Source of the DNA: Zygnema cylindricum
Taxonomy: Eukaryota; Streptophyta; Zygnematophyceae; Zygnematales; Zygnemataceae
Direction: 5' to 3'
Length of the DNA stretch: 64,000 nt
Assembly (NCBI GenBank): GCA_037447655.1
Contig: JBBHKE010001534.1
Span: 124,001-188,000, forward strand
The notes beneath the pieces were generated by a model that did no database searches, was not told the origin of the DNA, and saw only the letters and a program-made list of their open reading frames with translations. The position numbers and the translations under genes were made by a program. Positions 1 to 10,971 of the stretch are shown here, piece after piece; the stretch's first letter is position 1; each line of letters begins with the position of its first letter.

Positions 1-49
1 TGTCATGGATGAAGGGAAGTCATTTGACCCGTTGTAATATACGAAGAAG

Positions 50-1935
50 GTGATTGTCTCATTTGAGACTGAAAGTGAGGAGAACTCATTCGTTCCCGAA
101 AGGGACATCAGTGAAATAGTGATTGCAGATTCAAGGGAAATCCAAGATACAGTAAATCCATCGAAAACCTCAAATATTCCTATGGCATTTGAGGAGACAG
201 AAGAGGAGGAACCGGAACCAGGTTCCATGGATAGGGGAGTGGATGAGACAGTAAGGAGAAATCACAGACTTCCCTCCATTCCGGCTTCGGAGTTTGAGGG
301 AGGGAGAAGGAGCAGCAAAAAGATACAAGAGAAAATGGCCTCTCACAAGGTAACTAAGCTATCTCACCCAGATGAGCCTCAGTCATACTCAGAGGCAGTG
401 AACAGTCCGGAGAAAGACAAATGGATTAGAGCATAGATGATGAGATGACCTCAATCATGGAAGCAAATACTTTGGAACTAGCGGACTGTCCTCTGGACAA
501 AAAAATGATTGGTTGTAAATGGGTGTTTAAACTAAAACTGAACCCAAATAATACTATTGAGAGATAGAAGACTCAATTGGTAGCAAAGGGGTTCACCCAA
601 AAGGAGGGGATTAACTATGAGGAGACTTTTGCTCCTGTTGTTTGGTTCCCATCAGTAAGGATTCTCCTCAGTCTATTTGCAGCGGAAGACATGGAAATAC
701 AACAGATAGATATTAAATTTGCCTTTCTTAATGGTGAGTTAGAGGAAGAAATTTTCATGAGGCAACCTGAGGGGTTCGTGGAGGAAAGAGAAGAGAGCAA
801 AGTCTGATGGCTTATAAAGTCCTTATGTGGACTGAAGCAGGCTCCCCGACAGTGGAATAAGAAACTAGATGAGTTTCTCATAGGTCTAAGATATATCTGG
901 ATCACCTCTGACCATTCTATCTTTATGTTTGAAGATAAAAATGGTGTGATTTTTATTGGAATTTATGAGGATGATCTGCTGGTGTTAAGTAAGTCTTTGG
1001 AAAAGATCAATAAGTTAACGAAAGATCTTAGAAGCAGATTTGATATTAAGGATTTAGGGGAGGAAAGATATATTTTGGGAATCCAAATGGAGAGAGATAG
1101 TGGGAAAAGGATTTTCACACTTACTGAAAAAGAAGCAATAGGTAATATGCTTTGGAAATTACAAATGGAAAAGGCAAACATTTGTACCACTCCCATGGAC
1201 TTGAGAAAAGTAAGTGATGGGAGTGTAGAAGGAGGAGTGATAATTTTAGATGATCAGATGAGTCCAAAAGAGAGAGAGCTTATGAAGTCTATTACTTATA
1301 AATAGGTCGTAGGAAGTTTGATCTACTTTATAAATTGTACAAGGCCCGACATAGCAGCAGTAGTAAGAGTCCTCAGTAGAAATTTTAACGATTTTTTAAA
1401 AGAAATAAATCGGGAGGTAACCAAGAGAGTCATGAGATATCGGGTATGAACCCGGAGAGTTGTGGTTGGATTTGAAGGTTAGCACACTGATATTACTACT
1501 TAGAGTGATGCTAGTTATGGGGATGCACCTATGAGAAGACGCACTTCAGGGTATGTGTTGTATGTGGGGGAAGGTGCTTGCTGTTGGAGCAGTAAGCAAC
1601 AAAAGGTGGTTGTTCAGTCTACTGTGAAGGTTGAGTACATGGTCTCCTCTGTGAAAGAATTGATATAGGTCGTCTTTATTGGAAGAATAAGGGTATATGA
1701 AGGAGGGAGTGCATGAAGTTTTCTTTGATAATCAGGTTTCCATTGCAATTGCAGCCAATCCAAAATACCATTTCAAAGCTAAGCATATGGACATAAGATT
1801 GAGCTTCGCGAGGGAAAAAGTTGAAAATAAAATTGAAAATCTTGTGTATAGGTCTGATGAAGAAATAATGGCTGACATGATGACCAAACATGTGCCCTCT
1901 GTTGCTTTTGAAAAGTTAGTTTCGTGCGTGCGTGT
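50..1935 (+). pseudogene. Copia-B1 pol remnant (reverse transcriptase, RNase H)
   Basis: Carries the linker before RT, then RT motifs (LVAKGFTQKEGINYEETFAPV, FLNGELEEEIFMRQPEGF, CGLKQAPRQWNK) and RNase H motifs (SDASYGD, TSGYVLYVG, HMDIRLSFAREKVEN, ADMMTKHVPS). The catalytic YVDD box reads YEDD (IYEDDLLV). The frame changes near 436-445 and again before 1697, and there are in-frame stops near 565, 805, 1303, 1447 and 1483, so it cannot encode an active polymerase. The first 130 residues are homologous to the reverse-strand copy at 4142-4540. Confidence 0.85.
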
Positions 1936-3035
1936 CGTTTCGTGCGTACACAATGTTTCGTGGGTACAGTACGCTACTCTAATGCTATCTTGATTTACTG
2001 TGGAAGTTCGAATTGATTATGGAATTGGGGGAGTAATGGTACTAATTGTTTTGGGATGTACGTTATTATTTGAGTGGCGCGAACAAAACGTAAGGAAAGG
2101 TACGGAATATGTAAATGTACGGCGGATCACGAAGCGATCCGATCTGGAATGTTTTTGGAGAAGTACGCCGCTGGTACAGACTAATTTGGATGAAGTGATG
2201 TCATTTCGCCAAGTGGATTTCGGTGATTATGCTTCACGACATCAAGGAGCTACGGACGGCGGCGCCGTCAGTTTGGTGAGGGACGCGAAATCGCGTCCAT
2301 CTCATGATATCTATTTTGGACAGTCCAGATGCGTTTGACAAAATTTGTAAGACTTGTAAATATTTAGCAATGTTTTGTCATGTGTATTAATTAATAGTGT
2401 AGATCTCATGTACACTCAGATTAATTGAGGTAGTTGATTGATTACGTACGGGTGGTATGCCTCCGTACAGTTAGTAGTAAGCTGTAATGTATATTTGTAG
2501 AACTTAGTCATTTTTAGACTTAGGAACTTTTTGGACGGAAACTGTTTTCTGCTCCTTTTTGTGAATTTCAACTAAGGATTTCTCTCAGATGTAGAGGCGG
2601 AATTTACTGAAATTTTGCATGTGTGTTCCTCCTTTTATTTTTAATATTGTGGCAAATTTTCAGACCTATTTTATGTCTGGTTTGCTTGGGGATTCATTGT
2701 GAAGTTGGTCAGATTCATCAAAGTTCTAGCAAGCTGTTTTTCTGCAACTTTGACTGAGTGTTCTAATTATTCGGTTTGGTATTGTTATATGAAAATTGGT
2801 GGGAGTACTTAGTGGCCTAGGAAATATCTAGTTGAGTAGTTTCAGCTTGGTTTGGTAATTCTGTAGAATTCTAAGTGGAATCAAATGAGGCAGTTTTGCG
2901 GTAGTCTGTGGTGCTTCCGAGGGTACATTCATGGCTGAAAAGGGCTATGAACAACACCCTCTCCCAAGTTAAAATATGGTAGGGAAATATTTAGATTGAA
3001 AGAAAAGTTAAAATTAGACTAGAAAATAAGGGGAG
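1936..3035 (+). other. Non-coding 3' region of Copia-B1 and polypurine tract
   Basis: About 1.1 kb between the end of RNase H and the 3' LTR. It starts with short TTCGTGCG-type repeats (1918-1970). One 112-codon open frame (2000-2338) resembles nothing I know. The last bases, aaaataaggggag just before 3036, are a polypurine tract, the plus-strand primer site. A near-identical tract precedes the related LTR at 36978. Confidence 0.6.
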
Positions 3036-4026
3036 TGTTGAAATCACTAGATTTATAGAGTATTTTCTAGGTCTGAGTAGTTTAGTAAAAAAAAAAAGAA
3101 TAAACGAGAAAAAACGCAGGCAGTCTGCCTCCACCTCTTTTCTCTATCCCCCATACTTGTTGTAGTCACTGAAAGAGAGAGAGAGTAGTGGAGCCATGGC
3201 TGCCTCAACTCCTTAGGCAGAACTAGAGAGTGACTAACGTCACTCTCAAAAAAAGGTTGAGTCCGGCAGGACTCGAACCTCCACCAGGCAGAGCGCGGCG
3301 TGGCCGTCAGCTCTAACCAATCTGTCATAAAAGTCCGTTAAGATACATATGGTTTGATAACTATTTAAACTGTGGAATGGTCTTGAAACCGATTAACTAA
3401 ATTATGAACGAAGGAACATAGAATTAGTTAATATTGAGTGCGAACGTCATCGCGCACAAAACAAATGAATCGGACATTTGTTTCGACGGCTAACATTGAA
3501 TGGCGTCTTTAATCCAACAGCAAACATCCTTGTCGGGATCCCAGAATGGTCACTTTGGCGTTTGTGGACGTGGCATGACTTGGTGCCACGTGGAGGGATA
3601 ACTTTTGGTCGTAGGAATTTCGGGGAACGTACGGACGAGTGGATGGTTCACACGCGTCCACTCAGTGGCCTTGTCGTACAAGGACCCAACAGACAAGACA
3701 TCGGCCGTTGTATCTTTCTTTACGCTACATTTATTTCATTGGTTTATACTACACCAGTTAGGGATTTTGAGAGGGGTTAGAAATTAACGTCTTTTTAGAC
3801 AGTCACCTCTCTCTTTGAGAGTTTTGTATAAATTGGCATTTTTTGCCACCTTATAAATTATCGGCTGGATGGCAATTTTCAGTGATTCGTTTTGCTACGG
3901 ACTCAAGGGAGTCATATTGTTAATTTGTCCTCTTGGGCAGCTGTGGTTCTGGCTGAAAGTGGGTTAGTTAAAAGCTATCTAAAGGCTTCTTGAATTCTAT
4001 AGTCCAATAGAAGACACAAAATTACA
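3036..4026 (+). repeat. 3' LTR of Copia-B1 (991 bp)
   Basis: Begins TGTTGAAATCAC directly after the polypurine tract and ends about ...AAAATTACA. It aligns along its length with the reverse-strand LTR at 6816-7809 (994 bp) and with a third copy at about 35990-36978. Its end is set by comparison with 6816, where the other LTR meets the primer-binding site. The codon equivalent to the ATG in the other LTR is ATA here. It contains a tRNA-like segment on the reverse strand. Confidence 0.8.
3255..3330 (-). other. tRNA-like segment inside the Copia-B LTR
   Basis: On the reverse strand there is a D-arm-like TTGGTTAGAGC and, about 35 bases later, a perfect pol III B box GGTTCGAGTCC followed by a T-stem-like segment. 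The anticodon and acceptor arms do not fold well, so this is a tRNA-derived sequence and not a working tRNA. The copy in the LTR at 7545-7615 keeps the A-box region but has lost the B box. It is antisense to the LTR. Confidence 0.55.
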
Positions 4027-4059
4027 CATCATTTATAGCTCTAAACCATCTGTCTCTCT

Positions 4060-5720
4060 TCGGACTGTCCATTGCCTCTAAGTATTATTGGGGCTCATCA
4101 AGGTGAGACAACTTAGATACCTTGTGAGCGACTTGTCTTTCCTATTGCCTTTTGATGCTTTTTTGTCCTCCCTCAAAGTTTGAAGTTGAAATAGAGGGAA
4201 GTCTCGGGTTCCTCCTAACTTTCTCCTCGGCTCCCTTATCCATGGAAGTTGGTTCTGGCTCCTCCTTTTCGGAGTGTATAGAGATATGGGGAGATTCCAA
4301 TAAACCTCCCCAATCTTGGATCTCCCCTGAATCTGCAATCACCTTTTCACTCATGTCCCATTTGGGAGAATCTGAGTCCTTCTCAATCTCGGACTCAAAA
4401 CTCATTCTTATTTTCTTCGTATATTTGAAGGTATCATATGACTTCCCTTCATCAATGACAACTAGGTGTTTTACCACAATGATGTCTTGTTTTGCTAAGT
4501 CATAGAATCTAGATCCCTTGACATCCTCATCATATCCCACAAATATCCAGGTTTTTCTTTGGCATCTAGTTTCTATTATTTCTTGTCCGTATCAAGACTG
4601 TGCAATTGACTACGAAATACTTTCAAGGGAGAGACATCTGGTATTCTTCCAACCCATCTCTCACATGGTGTCATTCCTTTCACAGCTTAGGTAAGGACTC
4701 TAATCTTAATGTAGTTAGCAGAGTTCATGGCTTCTGCCCAAAAAATTTTGATCATTTTGTCGGCCAACGTACTACATACAATATCTCATACAGTCAGGTT
4801 CAACCTCTCAGCTGCCCTATTCTGTTCTGGATTATACGGTACAATTTTTTGATGTTGATCCCCCTCATCCTTCAAGTATTCCTCAAACTAGTTAGAGGTA
4901 TATTCTCCTCCAATTTCACTCTTTATCCTTTTAATGGGGGTTCCGTGCAACTTCTCACTCCGTGCTTTATCTTCTTTGAAGTAAGTTGGTGTTTTAGACT
5001 TTGTTTGTGGGAAGTAGACTCTAGTGTATCTAGACCAGTCATCGGTTATTGTGAATACAAACATGTTTCCTCCAACCGAAGGTACTTTTGCAGGTCCCCA
5101 GATATCTGTGTGGACCAGCTATAGTACTTTCTCACCTCTATATGTGGCGGATTTAGGAAAAAGAAGTTTGTGAGCCTTACCTTGAGCACAGCCACTACAA
5201 TCATCCATCATTCCATTATCCCCAAACTGAAAGCCTTCTACTACACCAAGATTTTCATTTCCTTCAACCTATCAAAATGCACATGCCCCAATCGCTTATG
5301 CAAAATCATCAACTTTGGAACACCAACATAGTAAGCATTCTTCTCTTCATTACTCACATTAAGCCTAAACTTTCTTTGGCTACCGTTATTTGTTGTGAAG
5401 TAAAATTCATCACCATACTTAGTTGTAAATACCCCTTTTTTTGTGAAGGTATCAAATTTTTTATCATCTAATGCTGACGTAGAGACAAGATTTTTACTCA
5501 GGTGAGGAATGTAGTGTACATTTGAGAAAGTGAGTATAGAAGTCTTACCCTCCACTAAGACTTTCTTATCCACCGAACCCATTGGATTTGTGGTAACTAC
5601 TCTCCCATCCCTAAACTCTATCTCTACAGTAGAGATATTTCTTAGCTTTGTGAAGAGGTGCTTTTCATGACACATATGCATGGATGCACCTGAGTCAATG
5701 ATCCAACCTTCCTATAGAGA
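4060..5720 (-). pseudogene. Copia-B2 protease and integrase remnant
   Basis: On the reverse strand, WIIDSGASMHMC (near 5680-5708) is the aspartic protease active site. It is followed in frame by a GAG-pre-integrase domain with LVSTSALDDKKF and LHKRLGHVHFDRLKEM, down to about 5241. Integrase follows as fragments broken by stops (for example YRIIQNRIGQ in place of the usual QNG motif). The 132-residue open segment at 4142-4540 is the acidic linker before RT and is clearly homologous to residues encoded at 50-436. The remnant ends at SPKRDRWFRAINDV, cut by the insertion of copy 1. Confidence 0.8.
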
Positions 5721-5819
5721 TTAACAAATGGCTCTAAGAGCACACTTCTTATTCCGATGGATCTTTTTCTCCTCCAGGTTGTTGTCAAGAAGGAGCTCCT
5801 CGTCTTCCTCCTAAGAGGA

Positions 5820-6835
5820 CTAGTCCTCCTTGGTCTCTCCCTTCACTTGTGTGACCACAATTACCTTCTTCTTCTCTCCGGAAGAACCCCCTCCATGGTT
5901 CTCTTCGAGCCTCAGCTGGGACAGCTTGATGCAATCCATAATGAAATGTCTCGGCTTTTTGCAAAAAATGACAAAGGCCCTTTGGGGGCCTTGGTCCTCC
6001 TGGCTGATCTCTCTCCCTCTCCTTTGAAACCGTTGTGCAACTTCTTTGAATCCTTTTCCCACCGGTCTGTTCCGATAACTAGAGCTTAAATGCTCTTTCC
6101 TCCTCTCCGAATCTCAAATTGTCATCCGGACCACTTTCCACTTCCAAGAACTATCTTCCATTTCTTGCAACCGGTACATTATCTTCTCACATTCATTGGG
6201 CAAATTCATGATGAGAGTGTTGATTCTCATCTTCATTGTACTTGTCCACCTGGCACTTTTCACCTCTATAAACAAGCAAGAGAGATCATAACAATAGTCT
6301 AATATTTTTCTCCCTTTGTAAGAGTCATCCCCTAGCCTTTGCTCGGCCAGCTAGAATTGTTGAATGGTACCAGCTCTATAGATCTCCACTAAAGTCTCGC
6401 ACAACTCCTCGGCCTTGAGGACGGAAGATGGGAGGTTGCCATGGCTTGAGTAAGGTGTCTCGGAATGAAATGTCTTGCAGGCATGTTTGTGTATTCCCAC
6501 AATTCTTATCGTTTTCCTCGGTCTTTATGGCTACTGCTCTTGGTGCCGTGGCGATAAGAGTGAGAGGTGTCTTTTTCTTTTTCCCTTTTTCATACAGGTT
6601 GGTGTCCCCATTGTCGGCCTCTTCCGTTGGAGCAGATGTGCTGCAAAAACTCTCACTCAACCAAACCCTGGTAGGGTCCCATGAGGTGGACGTTTCACTT
6701 GTCCACTAACATTACCCCAGTATTGTTTTTGACACAAAGCCCTGTCATCATGGCCTCTCAAGAGATGAACTTAGATCCGTTGAAGATGGGCACCCTAGAG
6801 GTTGGGCCCATAACCTCTAATTCTGTGTCCCCCAT
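5820..6835 (-). pseudogene. Copia-B2 gag remnant
   Basis: The likely start codon is at 6833-6835 (reverse strand), inside the LTR. It reads through the primer-binding site into VPIFNGSKF, the usual Copia gag N-terminal motif. The frame soon breaks. Residues encoded at 5820-6062 include FVIFCKKPRHFIMDC, a CCHC zinc knuckle whose first Cys has become Phe. Several stops lie between these parts. Confidence 0.7.
6804..6815 (-). other. Primer-binding site of Copia-B2 (initiator tRNA anticodon-arm type)
   Basis: The reverse strand reads GGTTATGGGCCC directly after the LTR end. This is complementary to the anticodon stem-loop of initiator tRNA-Met (GGGCCCATAACC) and not to a tRNA 3' end. The same site follows LTRs of two other families here (19393 and 31544). 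Confidence 0.75.
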
Positions 6836-7809
6836 TGGATTACAAAATTTTTGAAGCTTCTAGATAGTTTTGGACTAACCCTTCTTTAACTAAGACCATT
6901 GCTACCCAACCAGGCAAATAGACAATATGATTGCACCCATGTGCAATCTGAACTCCCTTGAGCCCACAACAAAAAGAATCACTAAAAATGCCCAACCATG
7001 CGATCATTATCAAGTGGCAAAGATGCCAATATTTATATAAGCTCATTAGGAGTGAGGCCGCTACCTCCTCAATCCTCTAAGTCCTGAACCCCTCTCACAA
7101 CCCCTATCTACTGATGTACGAACGAATCAAGAAAATGTTCAGTACAAAAAGGTACCATGGCTAATGTCCTTTCTGTACGGCCCGTGTACAACAAGGCCAT
7201 GGAGTGGATGTCTGTCTCCTCTAGACTTGTTCTCATGCTCTTTGAGATTCTCGCTTTCCAATTCTATCGTGCCACGTGGCGCCAGGTTATGTAATGCACA
7301 AAAACCACCAAAGCAACCATTCCGAGATCTCGGCGATGATGCGTGCCATCGAATCTAAACGAACTTTCAATATTAGGTGTTTAAAACAAATGTCCGGTAC
7401 ATTTGTTTTGTGCAGGTTTTGTTCGCACTATATTATAACTAGTCTCTATGCTTGTTATCTCTAATTTCGTTAATCGAATTAAGGTTTCTTAGCAATGTTT
7501 AATAGAATTCAAACTGTATATACTCTAACGAACATCTACGATTGACTGGTTAGAGCTGACGGCTACGCGTCGCTCTATCGGTCGGATGTTGAAGTCTTCC
7601 CACTCTCAATCTTTTTGTTAAGAGTGAATTATGTCACCCTACAGTCATGTTTTTGTAGCTAAGGCAGCCATGGCTCTACCACTCTCTCTCACCTTCAGTG
7701 ACTGCAACAAGTATGGGGGCTAGTGAGAGAAGGTGGAGGCAAACTGCCTGCGCTTTTACTTCATTTATTTAGACCTAAAAAATACCCCCGAAATCTAGTG
7801 ATTTCAACA
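6816..7809 (-). repeat. 5' LTR of Copia-B2 (994 bp)
   Basis: In its own orientation it starts TGTTGAAATCAC at 7809 and ends ...CAGAATTAGA at 6816, directly before the primer-binding site. It matches 3036-4026 end to end with many substitutions, so both insertions are old. It contains the ATG of gag (6833-6835). Confidence 0.8.
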
Positions 7810-7895
7810 TGGTTCGGCTCTATACCGCTCTGTAAGAAAACGTACGGTGTCTAGTAACAAACCCCACTTTTCGACTAATGGGATGTTACCGTTAG

Positions 7896-8469
7896 TGTAG
7901 TGTATAATAAGTTTATTGCGATAAGACCAATAGTGAAACACCGCGAATCGATATTAGGGTTAATCACGCTAATTTGGTGCCCCTAAATTTTTACCCTAAT
8001 TCCTAAATAGATGATTAAAAATCATTAAAAAACAAATTAGAGTGATTGATTTCCTTAATAATTCCCAAATTCCCAATTAGCGTTAATCACACTAATTGTT
8101 CTTTAACACTAAATATATGTCAACGCTAATAGTGATTCGTAGTGTACTTTATAATATGTTTATAATTTTCAATGTATATAGCGTGGCATACCACTTGTAA
8201 AACATTGTTCTTTAATATGTGTAACGGGATAACGACGATTCAGTACGACGGGATAAACAGCACATTCATACGGTAAAAGTGTACAATTATCGCTGATAGT
8301 TATCGGTACAGGTGTTATTGCGATAAAAAAACCGATATAAAACCGATAAATAGAAGTTTTTATCGAGATAACATCAATTTCGATATTTCGTGCCAATACA
8401 TCGATTATCGGCAAGCCTAAAAAAATTTGCATATCGATTATTGGAAAACCCTTGCCGATACAAAGACTA
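7896..8469 (-). mobile_element. hAT-type short TIR element (decayed), reverse orientation
   Basis: One end reads tagtctttgtatcggcaag on the reverse strand and the other tagtgtataataag on the forward strand. Both are versions of the TAGTGTTGTGTATCGG end seen in the better copies at 24040 and 29542. The inside is rich in cgataa/ttatcg words like those copies. A smaller TIR element interrupts it (7938-8145). No coding capacity. Confidence 0.5.
7938..8145. mobile_element. Small (about 208 bp) TIR element with acaccgcgaatcg ends
   Basis: The left end reads acaccgcgaatcgatattag and the right end ctaatagtgattcgtagtgt, roughly its reverse complement. The ends match the larger TA-flanked elements at 8468, 37974 and 63037, so it is probably a short derivative of that family. 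Non-coding and AT-rich. Confidence 0.55.
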
Positions 8470-9087
8470 CACCGCGAATCGTAATTAGAGTAGATTACTC
8501 TAATTCGGTTGCTCGAAATTTCGACTCTATGACAACAAATAGAGTAAAAGATTCTAATTTTTTCATTATTCTAATTTAGGTAAATTTAATTAGCGTAACA
8601 AAATTGTAATATAGGTTCTTTTGAAATAGTGTGGAGTACGGACGACGTTCGACCGTGCAAAACTGTAGTTTTTTAAGTAAAAAGGTACAAATAATAATTT
8701 AATACAATTGCGCTCGCACATGAAATCGGACTAAACGAAAAATCAATCACATCGAAAAAAAGTCGTTCGTATAACTCTCGTTCGTCGACAGCATCGTCGT
8801 CAGTGTAAACATTAACTGACATTTAGCACGACAAATAATACTAACGTCATAATGACGTCAAAACAATACGGACTGACAGATTTTGTACCTTTACGTAATT
8901 TAGTGTTCATAATTTTAGTGCGGATAATTATTGATGACATAACCCAATATAGAGTACTTAAATAAATTAGAGTAAACTTCCTCTGTGAAAAAGTTTTATC
9001 ACATAAATTAGAATTCATTACTCTAATTGTTTTTTTTTGTTTTTTTACTCTAATTTTTTCATTACTCTAATTACGATTCGCGGTGTA
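8468..9087. mobile_element. Mariner-like non-autonomous TIR element, copy 1 (620 bp)
   Basis: The ends are tacaccgcgaatcgtaatta and taattacgattcgcggtgta, a near-perfect inverted repeat flanked by TA, which suggests the Tc1/mariner group. The inside has the same word order as copies at 37974-38476 and 63037-63546, for example atagtgtggagtacggacgac and aagtacaaataatgattta. No transposase frame. Confidence 0.8.
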
Positions 9088-9259
9088 CACTTCGAATCGT
9101 AATTAGAGATATATATGCTAATTTCGTCACCTCAAATTTTGACTCTATCACCCTAAATAGAGTACATTATTCTAAACTATTCTTTACATTATTTAAGGTA
9201 CTTTTTTAATGAGCGTTAATAACTTTAAAACATTGCAATTGTAAATAGTGTGGTATACG
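9086..9259. mobile_element. Mariner-like TIR element, copy 2, left part
   Basis: Starts at the end of copy 1, apparently sharing the TA, with tacacttcgaatcgtaatta. It follows the family sequence to ...atagtgtggtatacg, where the Gypsy element interrupts it. It resumes at 17039 with gtcgatatctaaccgtgc, so the Gypsy insertion is younger. Confidence 0.75.
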
Positions 9260-10234
9260 TGTAACAGTAATATGGGATCGAGCTTATTTGTAAATGGGTA
9301 TTTATGTGTTAGGAAAATAGATTTTTGAATTTGATAGACGTCCGCAAAAGAATCGCACGATTTGGGGTTGTATTTTAAAAGATATAGTGATTGGTGTATT
9401 TAGGTGACAGCTTGAGATTAAAATAACCATTGGGTATTCATTATTACGGGTTAAGGGTCAAACTATCCGTGGAATTTAAGGTGTACGTTTATAAAGTACT
9501 GAACGAAATCAATATTTCGTTTGGTACGCACGATGGTTCGTTTCGTACAATTTTAGTACGAAACGTCACTTTAAGTTTATGGAGTTTAGTAGGAAGTTTC
9601 GCGTGCAAAATTTGCGACGCACGTTCGTGTGAAGTCGCGTTTTGTTTGGCGCGCACTTTTGCACGTAAATTTTACGTAGTGAAACTTAGCGTTTGATTGG
9701 TTAGAAATGCTACGTAGTTAGCAAGAGATTTCACACGCTTTTGCATTGGTCAGTCTGAGTCCTTGCTGATCAATGATTGGCCCAGGTAAAACCTGTTCAA
9801 CGGAGCGTTGACTCTGGCCTGGCTAGTCCAAGGCGATGATGGATAAATAGTGAAGTGTAAGAGGAGAGTAAACATCTTTTCCTTTGGGGAAAAGTTTGTG
9901 GAAATTTCGGCTGATCTTGGTCCTGAGCGATTAATACCAAATTGGAGAAAAGGCATTTTTGCATTGAAATCTCTTACTAACTAAATAGTGTTTTAGTAGT
10001 TAAGAGATAGAATTATTAAGAGTGGAGAGTAGAGGAAACGCTTTAATTTGAAGGGTTGAGCCACGAGGGCAAGAGACCAAGCTAATGTTATGTGGACAGA
10101 AGCTTCTTCTAATTTAAAGTTTATCCTTATGTGAGTGCTTTCCAATGCGGATGTGTATTTTCCAATGTGTGGAATGTGTGGTTGAAATTGATTGAAGAAA
10201 TGGGATTTTCAGAGAGGTAGGAGATCCTGTTACA
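9260..10234 (+). repeat. 5' LTR of the Gypsy element (975 bp)
   Basis: Starts TGTAACAGTAATATGGG, ends GATCCTGTTACA. It has exactly the same length as the 3' copy at 16059-17033. The open frames in it, repeated identically in both LTRs, are not genes. Confidence 0.92.
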
Positions 10235-10236
10235 TA

Positions 10237-10248
10237 TGGTATCAAAGC
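10237..10248 (+). other. Primer-binding site of the Gypsy element
   Basis: TGGTATCAAAGC two bases after the LTR end. It resembles TGGTATCAGAGC, the common plant site complementary to the 3' end of initiator tRNA-Met. It is therefore a different class from the site used by the Copia families here. From here to 10971 lies an untranslated leader with no feature I recognise. Confidence 0.8.
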
Positions 10249-10971
10249 TATCGACTGCCGTGACCGGTGAGGGTGCTCTGACCTGTGTCGGTGGAACCAC
10301 AATGTGAAGTGGGATTGGAAGAAAACTAAGTGACCACACTGCCAGCGGCCGGTGGTTAGATGTGGGGCGTGTTTAGGTCCTAAAGACTAAGGCGGGGTGG
10401 GCAGTGTAGCCACCGCTGAAGCTCACTCCAATTACCTAGAGGCCAAACAAACTTGCCTTCTCCAAGCAATGAATCATGTGTAGAGGGAGGGCTTGGAGCT
10501 ATGAAGGGTGAGGATTTGAGGATTATAGAACAAAAGATCTTGATGTAGTGGGAAATGGGGAATTTGCTGATGGTGGAGGAGGAAAGTGGAGCACTTTACT
10601 TCTTCAAGAGCAAAAGAGTCTAGAAATGACTTAAAACTTTTCAAACCCTAAATTTTTACCTTTGATTACTTTCAATTTTGATGTTGCAAAATTTGTGGTT
10701 GAATTTTACCTTTGAGAGCTTAGAATTTTGCTGGTGCAAAATTGTGGGGAAATTCTTTCCTTTTTGCATCATTGTTTGGGAAATTGAAGAATTAAATTTG
10801 CACTAACTTACTTTTAATGTCTTATTGATTTCTCAGATTTTGATCTTTTTCAAAGGATTTGTTAAGGAGAAGAAGTCTTGGATTGGAGTAATTAGAAGAC
10901 TTCAAACCTGCAACAAATTTCTTTGGGAAATTATATTTTATCTTTCTTTTACTCGATTTCATTTTGTGATA

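Larger units (their letters stand above)
1..4026 (+). mobile_element. Copia LTR retrotransposon, family B, copy 1 (5' part outside window)
   Basis: The 3' part of a Ty1/Copia element: decayed reverse transcriptase and RNase H, a long non-coding stretch, a polypurine tract at about 3022-3035 and a 3' LTR from 3036 to 4026. The sequence after the LTR is internal sequence of a second copy of the same family on the opposite strand, so this copy appears to have inserted into that one. The 5' LTR, gag and integrase lie left of the window, so the target duplication cannot be checked. Confidence 0.85.
4027..7809 (-). mobile_element. Copia LTR retrotransposon, family B, copy 2 (5' half in window)
   Basis: Reverse-strand copy of the same family. 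Reading leftwards from 7809: 5' LTR, primer-binding site, gag with a degenerate zinc knuckle, protease, integrase remnants and the start of the pre-RT linker. It stops at 4027, where the forward copy's 3' LTR begins. The rest should lie beyond the forward copy's 5' end, outside the window. Many stops and frameshifts show it is dead. Confidence 0.85.

Noticed and set aside
9430-9696. 88-residue open frame, repeated at 16229-16495
   Set aside because: It lies inside the two LTRs of the Gypsy element. Its duplication comes from LTR identity and it shows no domain.
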